DNA from: Motacilla alba alba
Lineage: Eukaryota > Chordata > Aves > Passeriformes > Motacillidae
Direction of reading: 5' to 3'
DNA length: 64,000 nt
Assembly: GCF_015832195.1 (NCBI RefSeq)
Contig: NC_052017.1
Coordinates: forward strand, 47,879,652 to 47,943,651
This document shows positions 50,950-63,549 of this stretch, one piece after another. Positions within the stretch are counted from its first letter, which is position 1, and each line of letters opens with the position of its first letter. The notes under the pieces were generated by a model. The model had not been told where the DNA came from. It worked only from the letters and a program-made list of their open reading frames with translations, and did not search any database. The translations under genes and the position numbers were made by a program.

Positions 50950-52290
50950 AATAGGAATGCACACCCCTGTTAACTCTTAATCCACAAAGTCTTCCAATTT
51001 TGCTTTTGATTCTCCACTCACAAAAATCCCCCTTTGCTGCTTCCTATGGCTTGCTCACTCTGACAGCTTGTCACCCTCAGATATGCTTCTCTCAGCCCCT
51101 CAAAGGAACTCCCTTTTCAACACACTGATTTAACTTTCCTCTTTAGATTTCTGAAGTTGCTCCCCCCTGCAGTAATGTTTCAGATGGCTGCTACCTGGCT
51201 AAGAAAGACCTCCCTTTGCTCACACCCTTCAGGGTCATCTCCTGCCTTACACTCGCCTATGAGTTTTCAGGGGCATCCAGTTCTCAATCCCCCCTTTGCT
51301 CACTATCTTGGTGAACAAATTCTTGCTCCTCCAAGCTCCTACTGCCCTAGCCAACAGCAGAAATGGATACTTCCCTAGCGAGGAGTATGTGGGCTCCCCC
51401 ATTATTGCTAACCTCAAATTTCAAAGCCCCAGCTTCAGAGGTCCAAAACTCCATTGAATGACTTATGGTGGCCACAGTACCTGTGCCATACCAAAGACTC
51501 TATGGCTGGACTCAAAGCAAACTGCAGTGACGTGTCTGCTCAATGCAGCCTGATGTTAGACGTCATTTGCTTTGCTCAAAATGGTACTCATCATCAGCAC
51601 AGCCTCTTCCCACAGCACCAGAGGTGCCCTGAGCCCCCTGTACTGTGATCAACAAGGTCACCGCCCAGCAAGCAAAGGCCACACATCACAATGTGCATGC
51701 AACAAGTCTATTCTCAGTGTATGTTCAGGATACAGCTGATCTACCCAGAAATGACCAGCCAAGCTTGCTATACATGGTAGTGAAGTTAATTTGCCACACA
51801 GCTTCATTCAGCCCCACAGCTGAGTCAATTACCAAAGCTCTGTATACACCAAAATGCTTCTGTTGCTAATCACATTGACACTCTAGACAGCAATGATCAA
51901 GTAAAGATCTTCCTGATGCCTTGCTCTTATAGAGTTTCTTGATGACTTCAGATCAGCATACTCCATCTTCTACTTTTGTGTGTATGTACAACCTTCTGGA
52001 CTGTTTTTGCTTGTTTGTTTATTAAGAAAGATTCCCTTGTTCCTGAATTCTTCCCTGCAGATTATTACTCTCTCCAATACAGTAAATAACTCCAGAAGGA
52101 AGAGGGCTACACAGAACCTTCACAACTTCTTCAAATCCTATCTCTTTCTCAGGCACGAATCAAAATACTTATGTCTGTGTCTTGTGCCTGCATCTTCTTT
52201 TGAAAGGAAACATTCTGTGAGCCCCACACTTATGTCCCACACTCCTTGAACCTTCCCTTTTTGATACACTTCCCCCCACCAAGAGAAAGA
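50950..52290. other. GC-richer, pyrimidine-rich block
   Basis: The plus strand here is unusually rich in C and T, with several CCCCT/CCCCC words, and richer in G+C than the flanks. It holds successive open frames of 64-89 codons in different phases (51157-51378, 51454-51648, 51645-51869, 51980-52249). A TTTAG and a CCCCCCTGCAG acceptor-like site occur near 51145 and 51170. None of the translations is recognisable. It could be a noncoding transcript, an old degraded repeat, or a local composition shift. Confidence 0.3.
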
Positions 52291-53923
52291 AAAAAGAGCC
52301 AGAAAAAGATATTGTGCTCACAGGGATTTTCTAGAGCCTGCCAAATACAAAATATACATCCTGGGTCCCACTTGCAGCAATGAAGGTGAGTCAAATGGAA
52401 TTTGTGGAGAAGGGAAAAAATAATCTTTTATGTCTTAGCTCTTCTACCAAGATCACAACAATACTGCAGTTTATTCTCACTGAGCACAATATTTGCTCCA
52501 TTGGTAAATAATTCTCCAGACAAATCAGTTACAGGGTATTTTGGCTAGTATTACTCTTGGATATCATACCACCTAAAAAAAAGTATGCTTTATAGCACAG
52601 AGTTTTGCTCAGTTTCCATAAGCAATGCCCAAAGATATTTAAATACCTTCAGAATCATCCTTGTCAGCATCACTCATGGTCCACAAATTGAGTGTTTTAG
52701 CAGCTTTTGGCAAATGTGCCCACGCCTGGCCCGTGGATCAGCCAGATGAGAGATACCTCTCTCACCAATACAGAAAAGGAACACCCTAGCACTCTGCTAG
52801 GCAAGGCATCCTTCCATAATTAATAAGCATGACCCACTGAGAAAGCAAGCAAAAAAAAGAGAAAAATTTCTTTTCAAAACTCACACTTTTCAGTTCTTAA
52901 TACATTTTGAAATTATTCTGAAGGTCTCACTGTCTGAGACTCAAATATTTCTCTTCAAAAACTTAATTCTCAGCCCTGTCCCAGTCCTTCTGGCATATGG
53001 CTCAGTCTAAGTTTTCCAGCTGTAAATCACAGCCAGGGATGACTTTCAACAACACTGTGCCTTTACAGTTAACAAAGCAGGACCAGCTGGTTCTCCAGGG
53101 TCACACAGGTTACAGAAGTTCTCCTGCAGAGGTCAGCTCAGCCTTTCATATTTGCAGAGATAATTTGGTTTCTCTGCTGTTTATTCTTTCCTCTGAGGAC
53201 CTAGGGTACGGCAGAGAGCTTTCCAAAAATGAAATTACTTTTGCTGTTACTCTTCAAAATGCCTTGTCTTCTTCCTGAAGGGGTAGAGGGCTCTGGCTGC
53301 ATAGGGTATGTGATGGCTCACTTCCCAAAGCTGTGCTTTTTGGCATTTGACAGCCAGAGGAGAGCTGCAAGACTGGAGGGTGGCAAGAATAATCCACACA
53401 TCACTGAACAAGCCACCTATAAAAGAAATTACTTGCAGAAAGGGTCAGAATCTTGTTTTTTATCCCTTTGAGAGCACTGCTTTATCTGTATTTTAAAGAG
53501 AAGCAAATGGAGCAAAACAAAGGGATAATTAAGGGAAGACAAATAGGAGGGAGAAAACCAAACAAATCCTGAAATATCTGATCAGTACATGATAAAGTTG
53601 GACAGCATTTACAAAGAATTTTAAGGAAAACACATCTATGTTTCTTCCAAAAGATTTTGAGATGAACGCTTCACAACAGACTTTATACTCAGGCTTAAAA
53701 TGTAAGTTATTATTTAAATGAAATTGGAGCTTAATTTTGCCTCTATATTTTTTTAGACTGTCAAAATTGGATTATTTCTACTTGAAAACTTTTCACAGCT
53801 CTTCTGTAAAAACAGAAACTGAGCAGTGGACTATTCCAAACTCCTAGGACACTGCATTTCAGAATAATTTTGGGTGAAAATTTAGGGGTCATTGTAGGAT
53901 TCAACTGAAAAATGGGTTCAAAC

Positions 53924-53941
53924 AAAAAAAAAAAAAAAAAA
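53924..53941. repeat. Poly(A) run, 18 bases
   Basis: Uninterrupted A-run followed by GAAAAAGGG. No AATAAA is found in the bases just upstream, so it does not look like a retroposed tail. Confidence 0.95.
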
Positions 53942-55244
53942 GAAAAAGGGTGTGGGCTTCTTTTTAGCCAGTGTGCCAAGCTCTTCAAGAGTCTGAGTCG
54001 CAGGCTGCTGGTCCTGCTCGTCAGAGCGAGACAAGTGCAATTTCCTGAAGCCAAAAACTCAATATTTTTTGGCCTTTACATTAATAATAATAAAATGTAA
54101 GAGGCAGTAAATAATAAATATTGTATGTTTAGTGCATAATCACAGCTGTAGATTGTACATATATGGAATCTTATCCCAGCTAGGCTCTATTTTTATGAAT
54201 TTGGAAAGAATGTATTTTTTCCCATTAAAAATGGCAAACTAATAGACTTTCTTGTCACTGGACATACTGTCATAATTTTTCTACACTACATTCATTCAGT
54301 CTGTAGTTCATGCATTAAACAGTGATTTGGCAAAGTGCTTTTGAGCTCATATTATTGAGAATCAATGTACCTTCAGCACCTAACTAACAAGAGTGACTGG
54401 AAATTCTCACTTCGATATCTGTTCACACAACTGTTGCCCTGAAAATTTGTAATCATGGCAAATTTCAAACTGTGACTCTGAAAACGTTTCTCTGTTAGGC
54501 AGCAGCTTTTCTCTGCACTTTCTTAGTCCACTCTCTATTCTTTTTCAGCAAGCAAAGGAGCAAGAAGGCTTTACTGCTCTCTGTAGCACAGGAAATAGAC
54601 ATCACACCTGCACATGTGAATACTTGTGGAAGAAAGAGTTTGTTTTCTCCATCAGGTGTTTTTGCAGAAAAAGCACAGGACTCCCCAAATACTTTCACAG
54701 CAGCCAGAACAAATAAAACTTACTACATCTTCTGGATGTAGGACAACAAAAGGAATATGCAACACTCCTGTGTCAAGAGAAAGTTTAAACTAAAACTAGG
54801 TACTGATCTAGTTAACTTTGCTTTAGTATTTCATATGATTAGTTTTTTTTTTTTTACTTTTTTATGGTTGAAAAGATGCTTCTGGCAAGGTCTGCATGCC
54901 CTAGAAAATCAAAACATGACCAAGTTCTAAGGTTTTCTAACCCCTTTTTACCACTGGTTGTCCCTGAGTGATTACATGCTCCAGAATTTTCTTTCCAACT
55001 ACTAATTTCAAAAGATAAACTAATCTGAAAATTGAATAGGAGCACTGAACCATGAGTTCTTTCACCTACTGCTCAAAGTCCATATGATGAAAGTTTTCAG
55101 ACATTTTTGCAGTTAACATTGAGAATTAGTTTATGTGACTGATAATTAGACTCATTAGCATGTGCAGCTTAAAATTTGAGCCTTCTCCAATTTTTCTGTG
55201 TAACTTTATTTAAACTACTTAATTCACTTCAGTTTTTCATCATT

Positions 55245-55277
55245 TAAAAAAAACAAAACAAAAACACAAACAAAAAA
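55245..55277. repeat. A-rich (AAAAC)n-like tract
   Basis: Low-complexity sequence of A-runs broken by single C bases. Confidence 0.9.
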
Positions 55278-57700
55278 CTCCACCAATTCCAGCACCAAAA
55301 ATGCCCCAATGATAAAATCTTTGCCTATCCAGTCTCTCTATATCTTGCTTGTATGATGTTTTAGTTTCAGGTGTGTGGACAGATAAGCCTTGGTTATCAT
55401 TAAGTTTTCCATGAGATACTGCATACATATAGTCCCCTCTTCCCAAATCCAGAATAAAAGTGCATCATATTAACATCTATCTGAGGCCAGAAGATGTATA
55501 CATCAATTGTCTTCACATTTCCATGAAGCTTGGGAGCCTACCTGCAGCATAAAAGCCTTCATAGAAAATGTGCTGAAAATTTATCATTTAAAGACAAAAT
55601 TGTTTTTAAAAACAGAGTCTTGTCTAAATGACATGTATTTGTTAGTAGAGCTTTCACCGCATCAAAGGTACTGTGTTGTCACTTCACATAGTCCAAGACT
55701 TCCAACACTGCGCAGCACTGGAGGAAGTAGCAGTGATGAGTCAAAACTGGGGGTCCACAAGGGCAGAAAGTGAGAGTCTTGCAGGGCAGGGAAACTCCCA
55801 GGGCTGGCTTCCACTCAAGCTATCTGCACTGCTGATGCTGCTCCTGAATGGCTTCTTTTAATAGCTAACCCAGGGTAACGTGTGTGCAAGTGCAGCACTA
55901 ATTATTCTCAGCCTTTTCCTTCCTTAAGCAAAATCTTCAGATATGAAAAAAAGATCTTTGAGAAAATGGCTTCATCTGAAATTACTATGACCCTCAAGCT
56001 TTCAAGGATTTATGTTGGATATTCTGTGGCACAGGCAATTTAACACAGATAGTTTGGATACAGAGTATAGCTTCTATTTATTGATAAGAGTGTTCTTCAT
56101 TTTTCTTTTAGTTTGCCAGGCACTTAAAATTTTTCTTTTAGCAAGGTAAAAGAAAGACCACACAAACAATTAAAAAAAAATCCCAGTTAATCCTCATTAC
56201 GATGAAGAGTTTTGTAAAATATAATATTCAGACAACCTTAATGGAATCTGAAAGAACTAAGCTTCAGGGAGTAAAAAAAAGCGGTCTTATTTTAGTCCCT
56301 GTTTTTCCAAAGGAGCAGCTAGTTTCTTTCCGCAGAGGCCCAAAAATTTAGGGGACAGCTTTTAAGGAGACATCCAGGGATTTAGGAACGCCATTTTTTC
56401 AAGGCTAAATCACCCAGAACCTCATGCCTAACTGAGGGGACCAGCTAATGTACGCCATAATTTTACATAGACAGCCCTCGAGTCTCTTGCTGCTGAATTA
56501 TTTATTAGTGAGACTAGTTGTTTGTTAAGGCAGATAATGGGGAAAATGTTCCCTGGAAAAAATAGAGTGCGTTCATTCTTTTAGTTTAAAAGAGTATCTC
56601 ACTTTATGCATTCAATGATATTTTTACTCTCTGAAGTTGAAAAATATTTAATAGCTGCTCTTAATAGGTTAAAGAACACTTTAAAGATTGAAAGATCTCA
56701 AAAGATGTATTTAAACTGAAGAATAGTCTGTTTTGGTAAAGAATTCTGAAATTATACACTTTTGGAAATCTACCTAAGCACACCATTTTTCTGAAGTAAT
56801 GATTTTTGATGAAAAAGTTAATATTCTCACACCAAAAAGATTTCAGCTTTTGTTACTGATAGTGATAAAAAAAAACCACCAAAAAAACAAACCAAAACAA
56901 CATGGTGTTGATCAGTGAACTTGGTGGCCTTAAACATAAGGAAGAGAAAATCGAGTAATAGATGCTGCTATTTGTGTCTAGGCACCTCTGAAGCAGCACA
57001 CCTTTCCCAACAATTCCCTTGACAACGTCTCAACATTTGCCTCAAATAACTCCCCAGATGGACAATGAAACCCAGTCTCACTCTAGAGACACTCCTTTCG
57101 CTGTACCACAGCAGGCATCCTGATGTTACTGAGGGAAGGATACTGAATTACAAAACCTGCCTAGGCAGAAATTTGTGTGTGTATTGACCAATGCCTGTGG
57201 TAACATCCAGCTTTTGAATGCAATTTATCATTTGCTCTCTAGCGGCCTGATCTGGTTTTGGATGAAGCCAGTGGAAAAACGCCTGCCGACTCCATTGGCA
57301 ACCAAATCAGGTCATAGATGGAAAGATACAGAATTTCTAACAAATTTCTAAAGCATGGGGAAACAAGTAGGCAAAACTAAGATTATGTCCGGCTGCCAGT
57401 TAAAAGAATAAGAAATACCCTTAAAAGTTACACTTTTAATCAAAACATTTTAAATCAAAACTAAACTACAAGCATTAGTAGGATATTTATGTATTAGGCC
57501 ACACATCAAGAATAAGGTTTAGCTACATTAACTTGTAATTATGGCAAATATACATATAGGCTAGAGCTGGATCTGCACTGAACAACAGAATTGGTGAGTG
57601 TACTTCTGTTTTGCTTCTCTCTGCCAATATCACTAAAACAGTTAGAGTAGCAAGGTTGAAAGTAGGAATCATCAGTAACTTTCAGCTGGGCTCAGGGAAC

Positions 57701-57936
57701 TAGTGAGTGAGGTCCACTGGGAAAATGCTTTATAAGGTGCTGGGGTCTATTGGTGCTGGTCATTTTTCAAGCATCACCTCCTAAGGGCACAGGAGCGGGT
57801 GATTCCTAGATGTTGGAAGTCCAACACATGAGGAAGAATGCCAGTTTGGCTGCACAGGTGAAGCAAAAAGGGATGATCCTTGTAGGTCACTTCCAGCCCA
57901 GGATATTCTGTGAATCTGTTTTCATTTCTGTGATTC
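57701..57936 (+). mobile_element. Rearranged CR1-like fragment
   Basis: The first ~160 bases, with AAGGTGCTGGGGTCTATTGG, GGTGCTGGTCATTTTTCAAG and AAGGGCACAGGAGCGGGTGA, resemble an internal (ORF2) part of avian CR1-type elements, as I recall it. At about 57870 this joins directly to a CR1-type 3' terminus, GGATGATCCTTGTAGGTCAC then ATTCTGTGAATCTG, with a second TTTCTGTGATTCC copy at 57925-57936. More than a kilobase normally lies between these parts. The fragment is either an internally deleted element or two separate insertions side by side. Confidence 0.6.
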
Positions 57937-57939
57937 CCT

Positions 57940-59670
57940 GACACAGAACTGGAGCCCTAATGATATAATGCTCAGTTAGAAGAAAATAATATCTCCAGAG
58001 AAAAAACGGGGCAGGAGGGCTAGGGGGAGGGAGTGTCATCATCTGACATCTACTCAATGGCTATGTCTTAGGCACAGGCAAATTTACCAGTTGCCCAAGG
58101 CAGAAGACAGATAAAGCACAATGAGAAATAAAGGGAAATATTAGAATGTGGATCCTGCTATACTGCTAGGACAAGAAATAATGGAAAATATTTGGTGGTT
58201 GTTCCTGCTATGGAAGACAGGACACTTTGGCAGAGATAAGCTTCTGAGGGTCTCTGATCTTCCTACAAGGCAGGAAGAAGAACCCTGGCTCCCTTTAGAT
58301 ACTCACTCTATTTCCTTTATTCCTACTCCATGCTACTGAGAGACTTCAGCAGCCTCTGAGAGATCCTTTACCCAGTGGCTAATAAGTGCCACTTCCAACT
58401 GGAAATAAATTTGACTACATGCTGATCTTTCGACTGAGCAGCAGTCTTTGGAAATACACTCATACAATACCTAGAGAGTAATAACAGGAGACAGTGCAGC
58501 TGTTTAAAGACTATAACAGAACAACCAATTTAGTTATTAATCTATTCTTGGAAACAGAGAAGTACCATCATAGCTCGTGCTTTCCAGATGACTGCTCTAA
58601 TCAGACCCTATAAGTCAGAGAGAACTCCATTTCCCCCTGTGATCAGTACATTCTTCATTAAACTGAAAATCAGCATGAATTAATCGACCCTTAATCTGTT
58701 CATTCTAGGAGTAAAAAAAAAAAAAATTTCATATAAAAGAATTACTGTTTTCTCTAGAATCCCTAATTCATCCATATTAGGCTTTGAGAGGTAGGAGAGC
58801 TTCACAGAAAGCTCTCTTCTCCCACTCAAGCAAATTCTCAACCAACTCAACAGCTGCTTACTGTGCCACACACAGTGAAGTTCAACAAGGCCCATGGTGT
58901 TTGCTTCTATTTCAGCATATGATCTATCTCATTAAGGTGAGTGCCTCACTGTAGCCCCAGAGACTAAGAGCATCTACCCCGGCTTTCTTCTTGTCACCCA
59001 GAATTCAAAATTCCTGATTTAGGCAAGGAGTTCCTTGACCACAGCTGGGAAGGAGGATACTCAATGAAAATGGAAAGAAGTAGGGTAGGTGTAGAGCACT
59101 TCTCTCTCCTATGTGATCTCCAAGCATCCAGCAATCAGGAATTTAGGGTTTTCATAAAGCAGAGGATGCATCCAGATCATCATATTTAATATCAACTGGT
59201 AAAGATGTGAACAACTCTGCAAGTCCCCTCTTGTATGGCGTACATTAAACTGTAACCCTGCTCTCGCATGCCACTTCTACTATAATCTATACATTTTCAT
59301 ACCTTAGGGCTGAGTTTACTCCCTTTTGATTGCGCTAGAAAAACCTACAACCATTCGAAAGCAGATGTTATTTGGATTTGAAAGTATCTATACATTGTCC
59401 CTAATATCAGAAACTGAGACATCAACAATCACTAAAAGCATTTTGACCCTAGATGTTATTTCACTCTTATTTGGCCAAAAATCACCATCAATGGCGTTGC
59501 ACAAGACTTTCAAACAGAGAAATCTTAAAAACTTTGTGTAGCTTACTAGAGAGTGCTCAGGATTTTTTTTTTAAGCTTTTAGGGATTTGCACTGTGGAAT
59601 AAACATGTAGATCATTTGCAGAATGCTGTTGATTACCAGTGCATACCTCTAATTCTCCCTTTCTACAACT
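57940..59670. other. Unique noncoding sequence, no gene seen
   Basis: No recognisable gene, RNA or transposon between the CR1 fragments. Open frames of 63-71 codons are unrecognised. Confidence 0.6.
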
Positions 59671-60498
59671 TGACACCATTTGTAGTCAGAGGATGACATG
59701 GTGCAGTTGACACACCTGAAGGATAGGATGCTATCCAGAGGCACCTGAACAAGCTCAAGAAGTGGGTCCGTGGGAATCTCATGAGATTGAATAATATCAA
59801 GTAGAAGTGCTGCACCTGAGTCAGGGCAACTCCCAGTGTAAACACAGGCTGGGGGATGAACAGATCAAGAAGTGGGAAGAGGACTTGGGAGTGTCAAGAA
59901 AGACTTGGTGGATGAGAGGCTAGACATGAGCTCACAATGTACACTTACAGCTCAAAAAAGCCAAATGTGTCCTGGGTTGCATCAAAAGTAGCATGGCAAC
60001 TTTCTACTTCACTCTAGTGAGTTCCCATCCAGCTGTGGGGTCCTAAACACAGGGACATGGAGCTGTTGAGCAAGTCCAGAGCAGGGGCATCGACATGATG
60101 AGAGGGATAGAGCCCCTATAAGGAAAGGCTGAGAGAATTGGAGTTGTTTAGCCTGGAGAAGAGAAGACTTTAGGGGTGTCGTAATTGGGACCTTCCAGTA
60201 CCTGAAGGAAGCCAAAAAGAAAGATGGAAAGACTATTAAAGTATAGTGACAGGACAAGGGGGAATGGATTCAAACTGACAGAAAATGGGTTTAGACTAGA
60301 TATAAGGAAGAAATTCTTATGTGAGGATGGTGAGGCACTGGGACAGGTTTCCAAAAAAATTTATGGATCCCTGGAAGTGTTCAAGGCTGTATGGGGCTTT
60401 GAGTAACCTGGCCTAATGAAACTTGTCCCTACCCATGGTAGGGGACTTGGAACTTGATAATCTTTAAGGTCCCTTCCAATCTAAACCTTTCTATGACG
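59671..60498 (+). mobile_element. CR1 LINE, 5'-truncated 3' portion
   Basis: It begins within the end of the reverse-transcriptase part of ORF2, with GTGCAGTTGACACACCTGAA and CAGAGGCACCTGAACAAGCT. These align by eye with 62535-62585 in the copy at 61.9-63.4 kb. It then runs through TTTAGCCTGGAGAAGAGAAG, ACTAGATATAAGGAAGAAAT and GAGTAACCTGGCCTA to the 3' end AGGTCCCTTCCAATCTAAAC, TTTCTATGACG. About 830 bases remain and the coding part is broken by stops and shifts, so it is inactive. Confidence 0.93.
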
Positions 60499-60509
60499 AA
60501 CTCTCTCTC

Positions 60510-61920
60510 ACCTCTAAAATAAACTCAAGTAACTTAAGAGAGAAGTTTTTTCCAATTCTGTTTTCTGTTTTGCCAATAACGCCAGCTTTTCTTCTCTGGC
60601 AAACTTCTAAGGCATCCCAGGCAGATTGCTTGTGTTTCTCTCAGACATATACAGTTCCATGTGTATGCTGGGTGTTGGGTGAACATTCCATAGCACTCAG
60701 CTGCTTTCATTAACCCAGTGTTCCACCTTATAATCAGCCTAAAAATAGCAATTTGATGTGTCAGGTTTTTCAATAGAAAATCATGGAGCAATTCTCCCAA
60801 TTGAACCAGTTCTTTTTCTTTCGCTTACCTTTCAGAGGGGTGTTGACTTCCTCTGAGCCTAGCCTGTGTAAACATTTTTGTGAGCCCATCTTATATGGAA
60901 ACAATCTGAGCATTAAAAGCAGCTCTTCTTTATATTTTCTGTGAGTTGGCATTTCAGTCACTAGCAACCCTGCATACAAAATACCTTTGAATGCATGATT
61001 ACATCTTTCTACAGGCCTTCCTCAAGTGGGAAATCAGTGTTCCATTTACAGGAGAAGGGCTAAAATGGTTTGAAATTTCAAGAGCTATCATGAATTACCC
61101 CACAATAACACAAATAAAATACAAAATCTACTTTTTAGCATCTTCCTCATCAACAGTGCTAATGTACCAAAAAATTACCTGTCAGACAATTTACCAGGGA
61201 AAATGCCCTACCAAGATATTCTGAAGATACATGTGAAAAATAAAGGTATTTTTCAGCAAGAACCAGGTTGCATCAGGTGTGGACAAGAAAACAATCACTC
61301 AGCTAGGCTGTGTGGGGGGAAAGGAGGTAGGCAGTAAGTATTGAAACCCTTCCACTTGTCCTTTATCTTGTACAGTCTGCATGAGAGCCTTTTGTAATTC
61401 TACTTCTAGCACATGTATAGACAAAGAAAGGAAAGAAAGAGAAATCTCTGTGTCACTTTTATGTACTGATGTTTAACAGATTTTGTATGAAGGAACAAGT
61501 ACCATCTGTACCCAACTTTGTAGAACTTGAAGTAAAACCTGTGCAAAAAGACTTTATTTTCAGAACAAAACCACTTACATTTTCAATGTAGTAGACAATG
61601 ATAATTTTAGTTTATTTAGCAAAGATAACTTGTGAACAAGCAGGTAGCACACCTACAGAGATATCCTTGGACTGGCAGGTTCCACCAAAGTGACTGACAT
61701 GTTGCCAGCAAGAGAGAAAAAAGAAGAGCTGTTTCAGCTCCTTCCTTCCATTTCATTCTTTCTGTCAAAAGCCACAACACCTGCACCGTATTGTTTATTT
61801 TTCCAGACCTTAATTTTTTTCTGTGCCCTAATTTACACTGCCACACATTCTACACACCCCCACACCCTGATTCAGCTTTCACTTTTTGCTTGTCCTAAAC
61901 TAAAGTAGCTATACTGAAAT
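60510..61920. other. Unique sequence between two CR1 copies
   Basis: No gene recognised. The segment separates two same-strand CR1 copies that share about 0.8 kb of diverged similarity. A purine-rich stretch lies near 61425. Confidence 0.6.
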
Positions 61921-61924
61921 CAAG

Positions 61925-63356
61925 CTACTCTCCATGATATCTGAAGAGTCATGGGAGTTAGGTGAAGACCTGGGTGACTGGCAAAGAGAGGAATAATTGC
62001 ACACATTTTTTAAAAAGGTGGAAGTGTTGATCCTGGGAGCTACCAACATGTGAGCCTTACCTCTGTGCCTGGGAAGATCCTGGAACAGGTCCTCCTAGAG
62101 GCTGCACTAAGGCACATGGGATTCAGTGGAGTGATTCAGGATAGACACCATGGCATCACCGAGGGCAAGACCCACCTGACCAACACTAGTGTCCTTCTAT
62201 GATGGAGTGACTGCAGCAATGGGCAAGGAAGAGTTATGTATATTGTCTATTTGGACTTCTGTCCAGCATTAGACAGGATCCCCCACAACATCCTCTCTAA
62301 ATTGGAGGTGGATGGATTTGATGTGTGGACAGTTCTGGGCACCAGGAATTGGCCTGATGGTCATGTCCAGCGGGTAGTGCTTAATGGCTCAGTATCCAGA
62401 TGTAGGTCAGTCACAAGCGCTGTCCTTCAGGGGTCCTTACTGGGACCAGTGGTGTTTAATGCTGTCATTGATGACACAGACATTGGTATTAAGTGTACCC
62501 TCAGAAGTTTGCAGATGACACCAAGCTGAGAGGTGCAGTTGACAAGTCTGAAGGACAGGATGCCATTCAGAGGCACCTGGACAAGGTAAAAAAAGTGAGG
62601 CCATGGGAACCTAAGAGGTTCAACAAGATCAAGTGCATGGTCCTGCACTTGGGCTGGGGCCATCCCCATTATCAATACAGGCTGGGGGGGGTGAAGGGAT
62701 TGAGGGCTTCCCTGTGGAGAAGGTCTTGGGGGTGCTGGTGAATGAAAAGTTTGACACAACCCAGCAAGACATGCTTATAGCCCAGAAAGACAGTTGCATC
62801 CTGGGCTTCATCCAAAGCAGGGTGAGGGAGGGGATTCTGCCCCTCTATTCTGCTCTGGTGAGAACCCACCTGGGGGGCTGCATCCAGCTCTGGCGTCCTC
62901 AGCACAGAAAAGACACAGACTTGTTGGAGCAGGTCTAGAGGAGAGCCATGGAGATAATCACAGGGCTGGCGCACATCTCTTAAGAGGAAAAAGTTGGGAG
63001 TATTCAGCCTGGAGAAGAGGATGATCTGGGAAGACCTTACCGTGACCTTTCAGTAGATAAAGTGTTTTTATAAGAAAAATAGGAACAGATTTTTGTGACA
63101 AGACAAGGGGTAATGGCTTTAAACTGGAGGGTAGTCTATTCATACTAGATATAAGGAAGAAATTTTTTATTGTGAGGGTAGTGAAACGCTGGAACAGGTT
63201 GCTCAGAAAAGTGGTAGATATCCCATCTCTCAGAATCATTGGACAGGACTCTGAGCAACCTGGCCTAGTTAAGAAGTCCCTGCTCATTGCAGGGGATTTG
63301 AACCAGATAAAGTTTAACAACCCCTTACACCCCAAACCATTGTATGAGTCTATGAA
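61925..63356 (+). mobile_element. CR1 LINE, longest copy, with RT remnant
   Basis: About 1.4 kb of a 5'-truncated CR1. It starts in ORF2 before the reverse-transcriptase core (AGCTACTCTCCATGATATCT, AGAGTCATGGGAGTTAGGTG). It continues through the RT region and the 3' untranslated region (TATTCAGCCTGGAGAAGAGG, ACTAGATATAAGGAAGAAAT, GCAACCTGGCCTAG) to the tail CAAACCATTGTATGAGTCTATGAAG, split as CAAACCATTG and TATGAGTCTATGAAG. Compared with the copy at 59671-60498 the 3' part shows several small deletions. It cannot encode a working protein. Confidence 0.95.
62041..62741 (+). pseudogene. Decayed CR1 reverse transcriptase (ORF2) remnant
   Basis: This part of the CR1 copy keeps clear non-LTR reverse-transcriptase motifs. 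In the frame from 62236 there is a motif A-like VYLDF...LDR, with the catalytic Asp of LDF kept, followed by a PHNIL block and then a QGSLLGPVVFN block typical of CR1-clade RT. The motif C segment KFADDTKL, with its Asp pair intact, reads in another frame (62493-62741). A single-base loss near 62500 therefore breaks the domain. Upstream, 62041-62235 encodes a diverged SLTSVPGKILEQ-like stretch, again with a frame break before 62236. The normal ORF2 also carries an N-terminal endonuclease, which is absent here. Confidence 0.85.
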
Positions 63357-63437
63357 GCAGGAAACAAACTCTCACAGCATTACTCTATTTTTGGTGTTTT
63401 GATAACCACCTTAATTAGGTAGAAATATGATCTATAT

Positions 63438-63545
63438 TAAAAAACACACCAGAAGCCACAAAAAAAAAACAGAACGACAACATCAACAAAAAACCCAAAC
63501 AAACAAACAAAAAATCCAAACAAAAAAGCATGAACAAACCCAAAA
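63438..63545. repeat. A/C-rich low-complexity tract
   Basis: Long A-runs interspersed with C, including CAAACAAACAAACAAAAAA-type words. It begins about 80 bases after the CR1 end at 63356 and is not part of the CR1 tail. Confidence 0.85.
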
Positions 63546-63549
63546 TACG

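Larger units (their letters stand above)
52300..57690. other. Unique noncoding sequence, no gene seen
   Basis: No recognisable gene or transposon. Contains an 18-base A-run (53924-53941) and an A/C-rich simple tract (55245-55277). Frames such as 52997-53278 (93 codons) are unrecognised. Confidence 0.6.

Noticed and set aside
62427..62974. Several overlapping frames on the minus strand
   Set aside because: They are antisense to the CR1 reverse-transcriptase remnant and 3' region.
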